Source: Flavobacterium orientale
Lineage (GTDB): Bacteria; Bacteroidota; Bacteroidia; Flavobacteriales; Flavobacteriaceae
DNA: 64,000 bases
Assembly (NCBI RefSeq): GCF_014638005.1
Contig: NZ_BMFG01000003.1
Coordinates: 124,001-188,000 of the forward strand
Direction: 5' to 3'
The position numbers and the translations under genes are program-made. Each line of letters opens with the position of its first letter. Position 1 is the first letter of the stretch. Below, in pieces: positions 21,828-29,880 of this stretch. The notes beneath the pieces were generated by a model that worked only from the letters and a program-made list of their open reading frames with translations, searched no databases and was not told the origin of the DNA.

Positions 21828-24107
21828 ATGGCTCAAAAAAAGAATTTAGGAACGTCTGATTTTTCAAAATACACCAAAAAGTTTTGGAAAATTTTTGCTT
21901 TCGGACTAGGTGGAATTTTTCTCTTTTTCTTCTTAGCATCTTTGGGTGTTTTTGGTTCGATGCCATCATTTGATGAATTAGAAAATCCGGATTCCAATCT
22001 AGCTACCGAAGTAATTTCATCAGATGGAGTTACCATAGGTAAATTTTATCGCGAAAACCGTACGCCAATTTCCTATGAAGATTTACCTCAACATTTGGTT
22101 GATGCGTTAATTGCCACTGAAGATGAACGTTTTTACAGCCATTCCGGAATCGATGCGAGAGGCACCATGAGAGCCGTTTTTAAACTGGGTTCAAGTGGTG
22201 GAGCGAGTACAATTAGCCAACAATTAGCCAAACTTTTATTTCACGGTGAAGGATCAAAGTTCATACTTTTTAGAATTATTCAAAAAATGAAAGAATGGAT
22301 TATTGCCACAAAACTAGAGCGTCAATATACAAAAAATGAAATCATTACGATGTATTTAAATCGTGCCGATTTTGTTAATACAGCCGTTGGAATTCGTTCA
22401 GCAGCTAAGGTATATTTTGGAAAAGAACCTCGTGATTTAACAATTGAAGAAGGTGCACTTTTGGTTGGAATGCTAAAAAATCCTTCGCTCTATAATCCTA
22501 CAAGAGAAAAAAGGAAAGAACTGGTTTTTAATAGAAGAAATACTGTTTTGGGTCAGATGGTGAAAAATGGTTATTTAGAAAAAGAAGCCAAAGAACAATT
22601 AGAAAAACTACCAATTAAATTAGATTTTAATCCTGAAAGTCATAAAGAAGGAATTGCTACTTATTTTAGAGAATACCTTAGAGACTACATGAGAAAATGG
22701 ATAAAAGAAAATAAAAAACCCGATGGCACCGATTATAATATCTATAGTGATGGTTTAAAAATTTATACTACTATCGATTCACGTATGCAAAAACATGCGG
22801 AAGAAGCGGTCGATGAGCACATTAAAAACCTGCAAGTTGAGTTTTTTAAATCCCAAAAAAACAATAAAAACGCTCCTTTTTATAAAATAAATCAAGAAGA
22901 GACCGATAAACTAATGTTGCGAGCGATGAAAAATTCGGAACGTTGGCGATTGATGAAACTTCAAGATATCAGCGAAGAAGAAATATTGAAATCGTTTGAT
23001 ATAAAAACTGAAATGACTGTTTTTACTTGGAAAGGGGAACGTGATACCATAATGACTCCACGAGATTCTATTCGTTATTACAAGCACTTTTTAAGAAGTG
23101 GAATGATTTCAATGGAACCTCAAACCGGACATGTTAAGGCGTGGGTTGGCGGAATCAATTACAAACATTTTCAATACGACCATGCGGGTCAAGGAGCTCG
23201 TCAAGTAGGTTCAACCTTCAAACCGTTTGTTTATGCAACAGCTATTGAACAATTAAACATGTCACCTTGTGATTCAATAATTGATTCGCCTTTTACAATT
23301 CCAAGAGGAAGACATGGCGTTAGTGCAGATTGGACACCAAGAAACTCTGACCACAAGTATCGTGGTATGATTAATTTGAAAAGAGCTTTGGCTAATTCGA
23401 TAAATACAATTTCCGCCAAGCTAATTGATAGAACCGGCCCAAGAGCAGTAATAGACTTAACTCAAAGACTTGGTGTAACAACCGATATTCCACCACAAGT
23501 TTCCATTTGTTTGGGTGCTGTAGAAATTACAGTTCACGACATGGTGGCCGCTTTCAGTACATTTGCAAACAACGGAATTTATATAAAACCACAAATCATT
23601 TCTAGAATTGAAGACAAAAACGGAAACGTTATTTTTCAAACGGTTCCGGAATCCAGAGATGTTTTAAATCAAGATATTGCTTATGCTGTGGTAAAACTTT
23701 TAGAAGGTGTAACGGAAGACGGAACCGGAACCCGTTTAAGAGGAGGAAGAGCCGGGTTTAGATCTTATGATTACAAGTTTGATAATCCTATCGCAGGAAA
23801 AACAGGAACAACTCAAAACAACTCTGACGGATGGTTCATGGGATTTGTGCCTAATTTATGCACTGGAGTTTGGGTAGGTTGCGAGGATCGATCCGCACGT
23901 TTTAACACCACTGCAATGGGTCAAGGTGCAACAATGGCTTTGCCTATTTGGGGAATTTATATGGATAAATGCTATAAAGACCCGAAGCTTTCTGTTTCTA
24001 AAGAACCTTTTGAGCGTCCAAAAGATTTAACCGTTAAGGTAGATTGTTGGAAAGCATCAAAAGACACCTTAGATTTTGACCAGGACGTCAATGAATTTAA
24101 TTTTTAA
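21828..24107 (+). CDS. penicillin-binding protein 1A, bifunctional transglycosylase/transpeptidase
   Basis: Polymerises and cross-links peptidoglycan. The 759 residues have one N-terminal membrane anchor (about 21-43). The GT51 glycosyltransferase domain contains ATEDERFYSHSGIDARG with its catalytic Glu, and ASTISQQLAKLLF. The transpeptidase domain has the SxxK box in GSTFKPF, SxN in LANSINT, and KTGTT. It begins 2 nt after gldH and ends in a strong terminator, so cell-wall synthesis is co-expressed with a gliding lipoprotein. All catalytic motifs are intact. Confidence 0.96.
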   Translation: MAQKKNLGTSDFSKYTKKFWKIFAFGLGGIFLFFFLASLGVFGSMPSFDELENPDSNLATEVISSDGVTIGKFYRENRTPISYEDLPQHLVDALIATEDERFYSHSGIDARGTMRAVFKLGSSGGASTISQQLAKLLFHGEGSKFILFRIIQKMKEWIIATKLERQYTKNEIITMYLNRADFVNTAVGIRSAAKVYFGKEPRDLTIEEGALLVGMLKNPSLYNPTREKRKELVFNRRNTVLGQMVKNGYLEKEAKEQLEKLPIKLDFNPESHKEGIATYFREYLRDYMRKWIKENKKPDGTDYNIYSDGLKIYTTIDSRMQKHAEEAVDEHIKNLQVEFFKSQKNNKNAPFYKINQEETDKLMLRAMKNSERWRLMKLQDISEEEILKSFDIKTEMTVFTWKGERDTIMTPRDSIRYYKHFLRSGMISMEPQTGHVKAWVGGINYKHFQYDHAGQGARQVGSTFKPFVYATAIEQLNMSPCDSIIDSPFTIPRGRHGVSADWTPRNSDHKYRGMINLKRALANSINTISAKLIDRTGPRAVIDLTQRLGVTTDIPPQVSICLGAVEITVHDMVAAFSTFANNGIYIKPQIISRIEDKNGNVIFQTVPESRDVLNQDIAYAVVKLLEGVTEDGTGTRLRGGRAGFRSYDYKFDNPIAGKTGTTQNNSDGWFMGFVPNLCTGVWVGCEDRSARFNTTAMGQGATMALPIWGIYMDKCYKDPKLSVSKEPFERPKDLTVKVDCWKASKDTLDFDQDVNEFNF

Positions 24108-24127
24108 AATAGATATCAAAACAGTAG

Positions 24128-24157
24128 AAAACGGACTTTGCAAAAAGCCCGTTTTTT
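24128..24157 (+). terminator. intrinsic terminator after the PBP1A gene
   Basis: AAAACGG and CTTT pair with AAAG and CCGTTTT around a 4-nt loop, with one mismatch, followed by T residues. Confidence 0.85.
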
Positions 24158-24187
24158 TATACCTTTAGAATCCAAAAAAACAAACAT

Positions 24188-24886
24188 ATGATTACACGAA
24201 AAGTAAATTCTGTAGAAGAAGCCCTTCAAGGAATTACCAATAATATGACCATTATGCTTGGTGGTTTCGGGCTATGTGGCATTCCCGAAAACAGTATTGC
24301 ACACTTAGTTAAATTGGGTGTTTCCAACCTAACTTGCATTTCAAACAATGCAGGTGTTGATGATTTTGGTTTGGGACTCTTACTACAAAAAAAACAAATC
24401 AAGAAAATGATTTCTTCTTATGTAGGAGAAAATGCTGAATTTGAACGTCAGATGCTTTCCGGAGAATTGGATGTGGAACTAACGCCTCAAGGAACTTTAG
24501 CCGAAAAATGCAGAGCTGCTCAACACGGAATTCCGGCATTTTTTACTCCTGCAGGATTTGGAACTGAAGTAGCCGAAGGCAAAGAAACCAGAGAGTTTAA
24601 TGGAAAAATGTATGTCATGGAAAAAGCTTTCAACGCAGATTTTGCCATTGTAAAAGCCTGGAAAGGCGATGAAGCCGGAAATTTAATTTTCAAAGGAACA
24701 GCACGAAATTTCAATGCATGTATGGCGGGTGCTGCAAAAATAACAATTGCCGAGGTGGAAGAATTAGTTCCAGCCGGAACATTAGACCCAAATCAAATTC
24801 ATATTCCCGGAATTATGGTGAACCGAATTTTTCAAGGAAATAAATTTGAAAAAAGAATTGAACAAAGAACTGTTAGACAAAGATAA
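24188..24886 (+). CDS. scoA: 3-oxoacid CoA-transferase subunit A
   Basis: Alpha subunit of a family I CoA-transferase, which moves CoA between succinyl-CoA (or acetyl-CoA) and a 3-oxoacid in ketone-body or fatty-acid degradation. The 232 residues show the glycine-rich CoA site [15 protein letters not shown] near the N-terminus and [20 protein letters not shown]. The beta subunit gene follows on the same strand after 91 nt. Subunit pairing is clear; whether succinyl-CoA or acetyl-CoA is the donor cannot be decided here. Confidence 0.95.
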   Translation: MITRKVNSVEEALQGITNNMTIMLGGFGLCGIPENSIAHLVKLGVSNLTCISNNAGVDDFGLGLLLQKKQIKKMISSYVGENAEFERQMLSGELDVELTPQGTLAEKCRAAQHGIPAFFTPAGFGTEVAEGKETREFNGKMYVMEKAFNADFAIVKAWKGDEAGNLIFKGTARNFNACMAGAAKITIAEVEELVPAGTLDPNQIHIPGIMVNRIFQGNKFEKRIEQRTVRQR

Positions 24887-24940
24887 TGTGGCAATGGGAC
24901 AATTTGCCAATTAGACAATTAATTGACACTTTCCCAAATT

Positions 24941-24971
24941 GACACATCGACACATTAACTCATTGACACAT
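24941..24971 (+). repeat. GACACAT repeats between the CoA-transferase genes
   Basis: Three copies of GACACAT (24941, 24949, 24965) lie in a simple-sequence spacer of 91 nt between scoA and scoB. No hairpin or promoter consensus is visible. Confidence 0.5.
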
Positions 24972-24977
24972 TAAAAC

Positions 24978-25637
24978 ATGGCTTTAGATAAAAACCAAAT
25001 TGCAAAACGCATTGCAAAAGAAGTAAAAGACGGTTACTACGTAAATTTAGGAATTGGCATTCCGACATTAGTAGCTAATTTTGTTCGAAACGATATTTCT
25101 GTTGAATTTCAAAGTGAAAACGGCGTACTAGGCATGGGTCCGTTTCCGTTTGAAGGCGAAGAAGATGCCGATATTATAAATGCCGGAAAACAAACCATTA
25201 CAACGCTTCCTGGAGCCTCTTTTTTTGATTCTGCTTTCAGTTTCGGAATGATTCGCAGTCAAAAAGTAGATTTAACTATTTTAGGAGCCATGGAAGTTTC
25301 TGAAAACGGTGATATTGCCAACTGGAAAATTCCCGGAAAAATGGTAAAAGGAATGGGAGGAGCTATGGATTTAGTTGCTTCTGCCGAAAATATCATTGTA
25401 GCCATGATGCATGTAAACAAAGCCGGAGAATCTAAAGTTTTGAAAAAATGCACGCTCCCGCTAACCGGAGTAGGTTGCGTTAAAAAAGTGGTAACGGAAT
25501 TAGCTGTTTTAGAAGTAACACCAAAAGGATTTAAACTTTTAGAACGAGCTCCAGGCGTTAGTGTTGAAGAAATTAAAAAGGCAACCGAAGGAACACTTAT
25601 TATTGAAGGAGACATTCCTGAAATGATTTTAGATTAA
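24978..25637 (+). CDS. scoB: 3-oxoacid CoA-transferase subunit B
   Basis: Beta subunit, carrying the catalytic glutamate of the family I CoA-transferase: Glu47 in FQSENGVLGMG forms the glutamyl-CoA intermediate. The LGIGIPTLVANF block and GGAMDLV segment are also family features. The length of 219 residues is normal. It works as a complex with the preceding alpha subunit, from which it is separated by a repeat-rich spacer, and is followed by a strong terminator. Confidence 0.95.
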   Translation: MALDKNQIAKRIAKEVKDGYYVNLGIGIPTLVANFVRNDISVEFQSENGVLGMGPFPFEGEEDADIINAGKQTITTLPGASFFDSAFSFGMIRSQKVDLTILGAMEVSENGDIANWKIPGKMVKGMGGAMDLVASAENIIVAMMHVNKAGESKVLKKCTLPLTGVGCVKKVVTELAVLEVTPKGFKLLERAPGVSVEEIKKATEGTLIIEGDIPEMILD

Positions 25638-25639
25638 TA

Positions 25640-25668
25640 AAAAAACCACGCGATTTGCGTGGTTTTTT
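25640..25668. terminator. bidirectional terminator between scoB and the DUF3078 gene
   Basis: A perfect 12-bp stem (AAAAAACCACGC at 25640-25651, GCGTGGTTTTTT at 25657-25668) with a 5-nt loop. A-run and T-run on either side fit use on both strands. Confidence 0.92.
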
Positions 25669-25688
25669 GTTCATATAGTTGTTATGTA

Positions 25689-26597
25689 TTAAAATCCGTA
25701 ATTGATACCAACTCCAAGAACTTGTCTTGTTTGAAGGCCTCTGAATGCGTTGTCATCATAAATGGTTTGAAATGACAAGTTGGTTGACAAAAATTTGTTA
25801 ATGGTCATCACGATGTTTAATTGATAATCAACATCAACATTTTGTGGATCTTCCAAATAGTTTGAATACAAACTCAAAATGTTTTCTGCTGAAACATTGT
25901 CAAATAATTTGAATTTATAATATCCTGCGGCATAAAATCCTAATTCATATCGCATGCTTTTACCTTCATCAACTCCAAAATAAGCAGCTTCAGGCAACGT
26001 AAAATCTTTATTTACAAAAGTGATTTTTGATGAAAGTGGAGCTAAGTTAAATTTAAAATCATCACTTTTTTTCCACATCATACCCGGACCAAAAGTTAAA
26101 TAGGCCGGAGAAAACAAATTAGTATATTCATCTCTAATTTCTTTACCGTTTTCATCTGTTCCGTAAATAAAACCTTTTGTAAATTGTGTTCTAAAATTTA
26201 AGAAAGCAGAATAATACCAATATCCACCGGCTTTTTTTCCTGCTAGTGAATTAAACTCAAAACGATCGTCTGTCTTTTTTTCAAACTCAGAATTTTTAGT
26301 TTTAACCAATCCATAAGATGCAATAATCTTATTGTCCCAAGACCAATCATCACTTTTGTAGTTGAAATCATAGTTCAATCCCAAATTTCCAGAAATGTTG
26401 TTTTCACCTCCGGCTACCCAATTTTCAAATGTTGATTGATTAAACAAAAAAGAAATATTTCCCTTTTTAACCCATCCTTTTGTCCTAGTCGTATCGTTAA
26501 CCGCTTTTACAACTTCTTCAACACTTTTTACCACTTCTTGTTGAGCTGCAACTTGTAGCCCAAAAATCAAACAAAGTGCAATTACTATTTTTTTCAT
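25689..26597 (-). CDS. DUF3078 family outer-membrane-like protein
   Basis: A 302-residue exported protein with a signal peptide (1-19, ending VAAQ). The body is rich in alternating hydrophobic and aromatic strands (FENWVAGGENNISGNLGL, YWYYSAFLNFRTQFTKGF) and ends with an aromatic residue (VGINYGF), the pattern of a small outer-membrane beta-barrel. It matches DUF3078, a Bacteroidetes family without assigned function. It lies at the far end of the suf region but has its own promoter. Confidence 0.88.
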   Translation of the reverse strand: MKKIVIALCLIFGLQVAAQQEVVKSVEEVVKAVNDTTRTKGWVKKGNISFLFNQSTFENWVAGGENNISGNLGLNYDFNYKSDDWSWDNKIIASYGLVKTKNSEFEKKTDDRFEFNSLAGKKAGGYWYYSAFLNFRTQFTKGFIYGTDENGKEIRDEYTNLFSPAYLTFGPGMMWKKSDDFKFNLAPLSSKITFVNKDFTLPEAAYFGVDEGKSMRYELGFYAAGYYKFKLFDNVSAENILSLYSNYLEDPQNVDVDYQLNIVMTINKFLSTNLSFQTIYDDNAFRGLQTRQVLGVGINYGF

Positions 26598-26623
26598 CCT
26601 TTTAGTTTTAATATTTTGCAGGA

Positions 26624-26653
26624 CAAAGTTAGCAATTGTTCTAAAATTAACAA
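26624..26653 (-). promoter_or_regulatory. predicted promoter of the DUF3078 gene
   Basis: On the minus strand TTG (26651-26653), 19 nt, TAACTTTG (26624-26631). The start codon is 26 nt downstream. Confidence 0.65.
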
Positions 26654-26686
26654 TTTTAATGTGAGAAAGTCTTTAGGTTTTGGTGA

Positions 26687-27193
26687 TTATTTTGAAGTTT
26701 TATACAAAGGAACAGCCGAACAAGCTTCACCAAACATAACACTCTTGGCTACTTTTTGAAGTTTTTGAATTGCAAAAACGTATGCTGTTTCCGGCACCGG
26801 TTTTTTGGAACATCCCTTTAGAATTACTGGTTTGTTTTGATAAATAGAATAATCCATTTGATTGAGGATTTCACTATATAACAAAGTGTCGATTTCCTCT
26901 TTCTTACCTAAAATAATTTTTTGAGCAAACGGCTGAAGATGAACTGTTACTAAGATAGTCGCCCAAGCAGGTAAAATAGCATCCGTAGAACAATGAATAG
27001 CTACAAAATGATTTTGATATTGAGACCAATCGTGATTTTTTAACGCTTCTCGGAAGTTTTTTTCTTTTAATAAAAATCCTTCTTCGAGCCATTGAGCAAT
27101 ATCGATTTGTGTTCGAACTCCGGTGGGATAATAATCTTCCAAGTCGAAAATTTCGAGGGTTGAGTTGGCTACTTTGTTGATGATTTCGTTCAT
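26687..27193 (-). CDS. DUF2480 family protein
   Basis: A 168-residue cytoplasmic protein of DUF2480, a Bacteroidetes family of unknown function. It has a conserved N-terminal EIINKVANSTLEIFDLEDYYP, the central CSTDAILPAWATILVT, and three Cys residues in spaced motifs (HCSTD, KGCSKK, GEACSAVPLYK). It is the last gene of the sufS-sufE-sufT block on the minus strand, 70 nt after sufT across a repeat-rich hairpin. A link with Fe-S assembly is suggested by this position and the Cys residues, but is not established. Confidence 0.88.
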   Translation of the reverse strand: MNEIINKVANSTLEIFDLEDYYPTGVRTQIDIAQWLEEGFLLKEKNFREALKNHDWSQYQNHFVAIHCSTDAILPAWATILVTVHLQPFAQKIILGKKEEIDTLLYSEILNQMDYSIYQNKPVILKGCSKKPVPETAYVFAIQKLQKVAKSVMFGEACSAVPLYKTSK

Positions 27194-27197
27194 TTCT

Positions 27198-27259
27198 GTT
27201 GGCGGTTGTCCGTTGGCGGTTAGCGGTTGTCTGATAACAGATAACAGACAACCGCCAAC
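27198..27259. repeat. 13-bp inverted repeat with TTGGCGGTT direct repeats
   Basis: GTTGGCGGTTGTC (27198-27210) and GACAACCGCCAAC (27247-27259) are perfectly complementary. Between them TTGGCGGTT recurs and ATAACAG is duplicated. The element fills the sufT-DUF2480 gap and could form a long hairpin in mRNA. It looks like a dispersed intergenic element. Confidence 0.75.
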
Positions 27260-27263
27260 TGCT

Positions 27264-27587
27264 TTATAACATACCTAATTCTAATTTTGCTTCTTCGCTC
27301 ATTAAATCCTTCGACCAAGGTGGGTCGAACGTAATTTCAACTTCACAAGACTTAACGGCATCCAGCGATTTTATTTTTTCTTCAACTTCTCTGGGTAATG
27401 TTTCAGCAACGGGACAATTAGGGGAGGTTAAAGTCATTAAAACTTTAACGTCATTATCTTCGTTGATCATTACGTCGTAGATTAATCCTAGTTCATAAAT
27501 ATCGACTGGGATTTCAGGATCGTAAATTGCTTTTAGCACTTTTACTACATCTTCTCCTAGGTTTATTTCGTCTTTAAATTCTTCCAT
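27264..27587 (-). CDS. sufT: SUF system Fe-S assembly protein SufT (DUF59/MIP18-like)
   Basis: A small scaffold-associated protein helping maturation of Fe-S proteins. I start at the ATG at 27587 (107 residues); an earlier in-frame ATG would add MAKKLRSKK, which homologues lack. The family core is clear: IYDPEIPVDIYELGLIYDV, LTSPNCPVAETLP with its conserved Cys, and FDPPWSKDLMSEEAKLELG at the C-terminus. It sits between sufE and DUF2480 in the suf minus-strand block. Confidence 0.93.
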   Translation of the reverse strand: MEEFKDEINLGEDVVKVLKAIYDPEIPVDIYELGLIYDVMINEDNDVKVLMTLTSPNCPVAETLPREVEEKIKSLDAVKSCEVEITFDPPWSKDLMSEEAKLELGML

Positions 27588-27647
27588 TTTTTTACTTCTA
27601 AGTTTTTTTGCCACTAAGACATAAAGTTAAACAAGTCTTTATTCTTT

Positions 27648-28067
27648 TTAATTCTTCGCTTCAAAAGCTAAAGCATACATTTTTATCTGTTTTATCATTG
27701 AAACCAATCCGTTTGCTCTGGTAGGAGATAAATGTTCTTTCAAACCAATTTCATCAATAAAATCAGTAGTTGCATTCAAAATAGCTGCCGGTTTTTGGTT
27801 AGAGAAAACTCGGATTAATACCGCAATAATTCCTTTGGTTAAAATGGCATCACTATCGGCAGTGAAAATAATTTTTCCGTCCTTTTCCTCACCATGTACC
27901 CAAACTTTTGATTGGCATCCCTTAATAATATTTTCTTCTGTTTTGAATTTTTCATCAATAATAGGAAGTGATTTTCCTAACTCAATAATATATTCATATC
28001 GTTGCATCCAATCATCAAACATGGAAAATTCATCAACTATTTCATGTTGTATTTCTTCAATGGTCAT
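27648..28067 (-). CDS. sufE: cysteine desulfurase sulfur acceptor SufE
   Basis: SufE accepts the persulfide from SufS and passes it to SufB. The 139 residues keep the acceptor cysteine at position 51 (IKGCQSKVW), as in E. coli SufE. Start and stop are tightly linked to neighbours: its ATG overlaps the stop of the upstream lipoprotein gene by 1 nt (TAATG), so translation is probably coupled. Confidence 0.95.
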   Translation of the reverse strand: MTIEEIQHEIVDEFSMFDDWMQRYEYIIELGKSLPIIDEKFKTEENIIKGCQSKVWVHGEEKDGKIIFTADSDAILTKGIIAVLIRVFSNQKPAAILNATTDFIDEIGLKEHLSPTRANGLVSMIKQIKMYALAFEAKN

Positions 28068-28498
28068 TATCTTTCAATTTTAGCTATTGAAATAATTTTG
28101 TTTACTAAGTCTTTTATTTCTTTTGGTGGATTTCCGTGATCAAAACTTTCTGATTCATACAATTTACCTTCATAAATTACTCTCAAATTTGCTATTGCTG
28201 CTGCATCAACAAATCGATTTTCTGATGGGACTTTAAATTTTGATAAATCTTCCGGTTTTATTTTTAAGAACAAATCTGAAAGTTCATTCCAATCAGAACT
28301 TGATATTTTTCTCAATTCCGGTTTACCATCGCGTTCTTTAACTACAACTAGTTCTTTGTCTTTTGCTAATATATTTAAATAAAACCCGCGAGACATCGCT
28401 TGGTATTCAATACTTGTGTTTTTCATTTCTTCTTTTTGTTGCTGGCTACATCCTTTTGCAATAAAAAGAGATAGAAATATAAATGTAATTGTCTTCAT
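28067..28498 (-). CDS. putative lipoprotein of unknown function within the suf block
   Basis: A 143-residue protein with a lipoprotein signal (FIFLSLFIAKGC, Cys 17) followed by a Gln/Lys-rich linker and a soluble domain. That domain contains LRKISSSDWNELSDLFLKI and ANLRVIYEGKLYESESFDHG. I do not recognise a named family. It is inserted between sufS (10 nt upstream) and sufE (1-nt overlap), so it must be co-translated with cytoplasmic Fe-S assembly genes even though it is predicted to be outside the cytoplasm. That makes it worth noting; function unknown. Confidence 0.75.
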   Translation of the reverse strand: MKTITFIFLSLFIAKGCSQQQKEEMKNTSIEYQAMSRGFYLNILAKDKELVVVKERDGKPELRKISSSDWNELSDLFLKIKPEDLSKFKVPSENRFVDAAAIANLRVIYEGKLYESESFDHGNPPKEIKDLVNKIISIAKIER

Positions 28499-28508
28499 GT
28501 TTTTGCTT

Positions 28509-29723
28509 TTATAATAGCATCATTTTTGCTTTTTTTACTGCTTGAACCAAGGCATCAATTTCTTCTTTTGTGTTATAAAACGCAAACGAAGCTCTCAACG
28601 TTCCGGGGATTTTGTAAAAATCCATAATCGGCTGAGCACAATGATGTCCGGTGCGAACCGCTATTCCTAGCTTGTCAATTATCGTACCAACGTCATACGG
28701 ATGAATGCCATCAATATTAAACGAAATTACGGAAGTTTTTTGATTGGATGTGCCATAAATTTTTAATCCTTCAATTTCTAACAATCTGTTGGTTCCGTAT
28801 TCTAACAATTCGTTTTCATAAGCTGCAATGTTATCAAAACCAATTTCGTTGAGATAATCAATGGCGGTTCCGAGCACAATACCTCCTGCAATATTGGGTG
28901 TTCCGGCTTCAAATTTATGAGGTAATTCCGCATAGGTTGTTTTTTCAAAAGAAACGGTGGCAATCATTTCGCCTCCGCCTTGATAGGGTGGCAATTTGTT
29001 TAACCAGTCTTCTTTTCCATATAAAATTCCTGTTCCTGTTGGTCCGCAGATTTTGTGTCCTGAAAACACATAAAAATCACAATCCAAATCTTGAACGTCC
29101 GGTTTTAAATGCGGCGTTGCTTGTGCTCCGTCAATTAAAACGGCCGCACCAACTTTGTGAGCTTTTTCAATCATCCATTTAATTGGATTGATAGTACCTA
29201 ACGCATTTGAAATATGATTTACGGTTACAATTTTGGTTTTATCTGATAGTAATCGTTCGTATTCAGATTGAATTAATTCGCCGTTCTCATTCATTGGAAT
29301 TACTACCAATTTCGCCCCCGTTTTTTCGCATAACATTTGCCACGGAACGATGTTGCTGTGGTGTTCTAAGGCAGAAACCATTACCTCATCGTCTAGTTTA
29401 AGAAAACTTGCAAAACCATTTGCAACCAAATTAATTCCGTGTGTAGTTCCGGAAATAAAAAGTACTTCGTGACTAAATTTTGCGTTGATGTGCTGTTGAA
29501 TTTTCAAACGCGAAGCTTCATATGCATCGGTTGCCAACTGACTCAAAGTGTGGACACCACGATGAATGTTGGCATTAATTTCTTTATAATAATTCGCTTC
29601 CGCTTCAATTACTTGAGTCGGCTTTTGCGAAGTAGCGGCATTATCGAAATAAACGAGTGGTTTTCCATTTACTTTTTGGTAAAATATAGGAAAATCGTTT
29701 CTGATTTTTTGGATATCTAACAT
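28509..29723 (-). CDS. sufS: SufS-type cysteine desulfurase
   Basis: A PLP-dependent enzyme that takes sulfur from cysteine for Fe-S cluster assembly, acting with SufE. The 404 residues have the PLP lysine in FSGHKICGPTGTG (about residue 224) and the active-site Cys in RTGHHCAQP (about 361), the short-loop form typical of group II (SufS) enzymes. A motif-bearing promoter lies immediately upstream. It leads the block sufS-lipoprotein-sufE-sufT-DUF2480, separated from hesB-sufBCD by two genes on the other strand. Confidence 0.96.
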   Translation of the reverse strand: MLDIQKIRNDFPIFYQKVNGKPLVYFDNAATSQKPTQVIEAEANYYKEINANIHRGVHTLSQLATDAYEASRLKIQQHINAKFSHEVLFISGTTHGINLVANGFASFLKLDDEVMVSALEHHSNIVPWQMLCEKTGAKLVVIPMNENGELIQSEYERLLSDKTKIVTVNHISNALGTINPIKWMIEKAHKVGAAVLIDGAQATPHLKPDVQDLDCDFYVFSGHKICGPTGTGILYGKEDWLNKLPPYQGGGEMIATVSFEKTTYAELPHKFEAGTPNIAGGIVLGTAIDYLNEIGFDNIAAYENELLEYGTNRLLEIEGLKIYGTSNQKTSVISFNIDGIHPYDVGTIIDKLGIAVRTGHHCAQPIMDFYKIPGTLRASFAFYNTKEEIDALVQAVKKAKMMLL

Positions 29724-29728
29724 TTCTT

Positions 29729-29749
29729 TATTTAGAAAAATTCTAAATA
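29729..29749. promoter_or_regulatory. palindromic operator candidate before sufS
   Basis: The best example of the shared motif: arms TATTTAGAA (29729-29737) and TTCTAAATA (29741-29749) are perfectly complementary around AAA. It directly follows the -7 element and so covers the transcription start of sufS. Confidence 0.7.
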
Positions 29750-29757
29750 CAAAAGTA
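29750..29757 (-). promoter_or_regulatory. predicted -7 element of sufS
   Basis: On the minus strand TACTTTTG matches TAnnTTTG, 26 nt before the start codon; it abuts the palindrome at 29729-29749. No clear TTTG at the usual distance upstream. Confidence 0.6.
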
Positions 29758-29880
29758 GTAAAAATGATTGCTTATTTGCCACCAATTCACGAATTTTTAT
29801 GAATTGTGATAGTCTTAATTATCAAAACCATTTCTCTTTTCTTTTGTATATTTTTATAAATTGCAAGAAATAATTTTAAA

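Noticed and set aside
26904-27251. 115-codon minus-strand frame overlapping the DUF2480 gene and the upstream hairpin
   Set aside because: Its N-terminal residues are translations of the repeat (TTANRQRTTANR) and it overlaps the well-supported DUF2480 frame.
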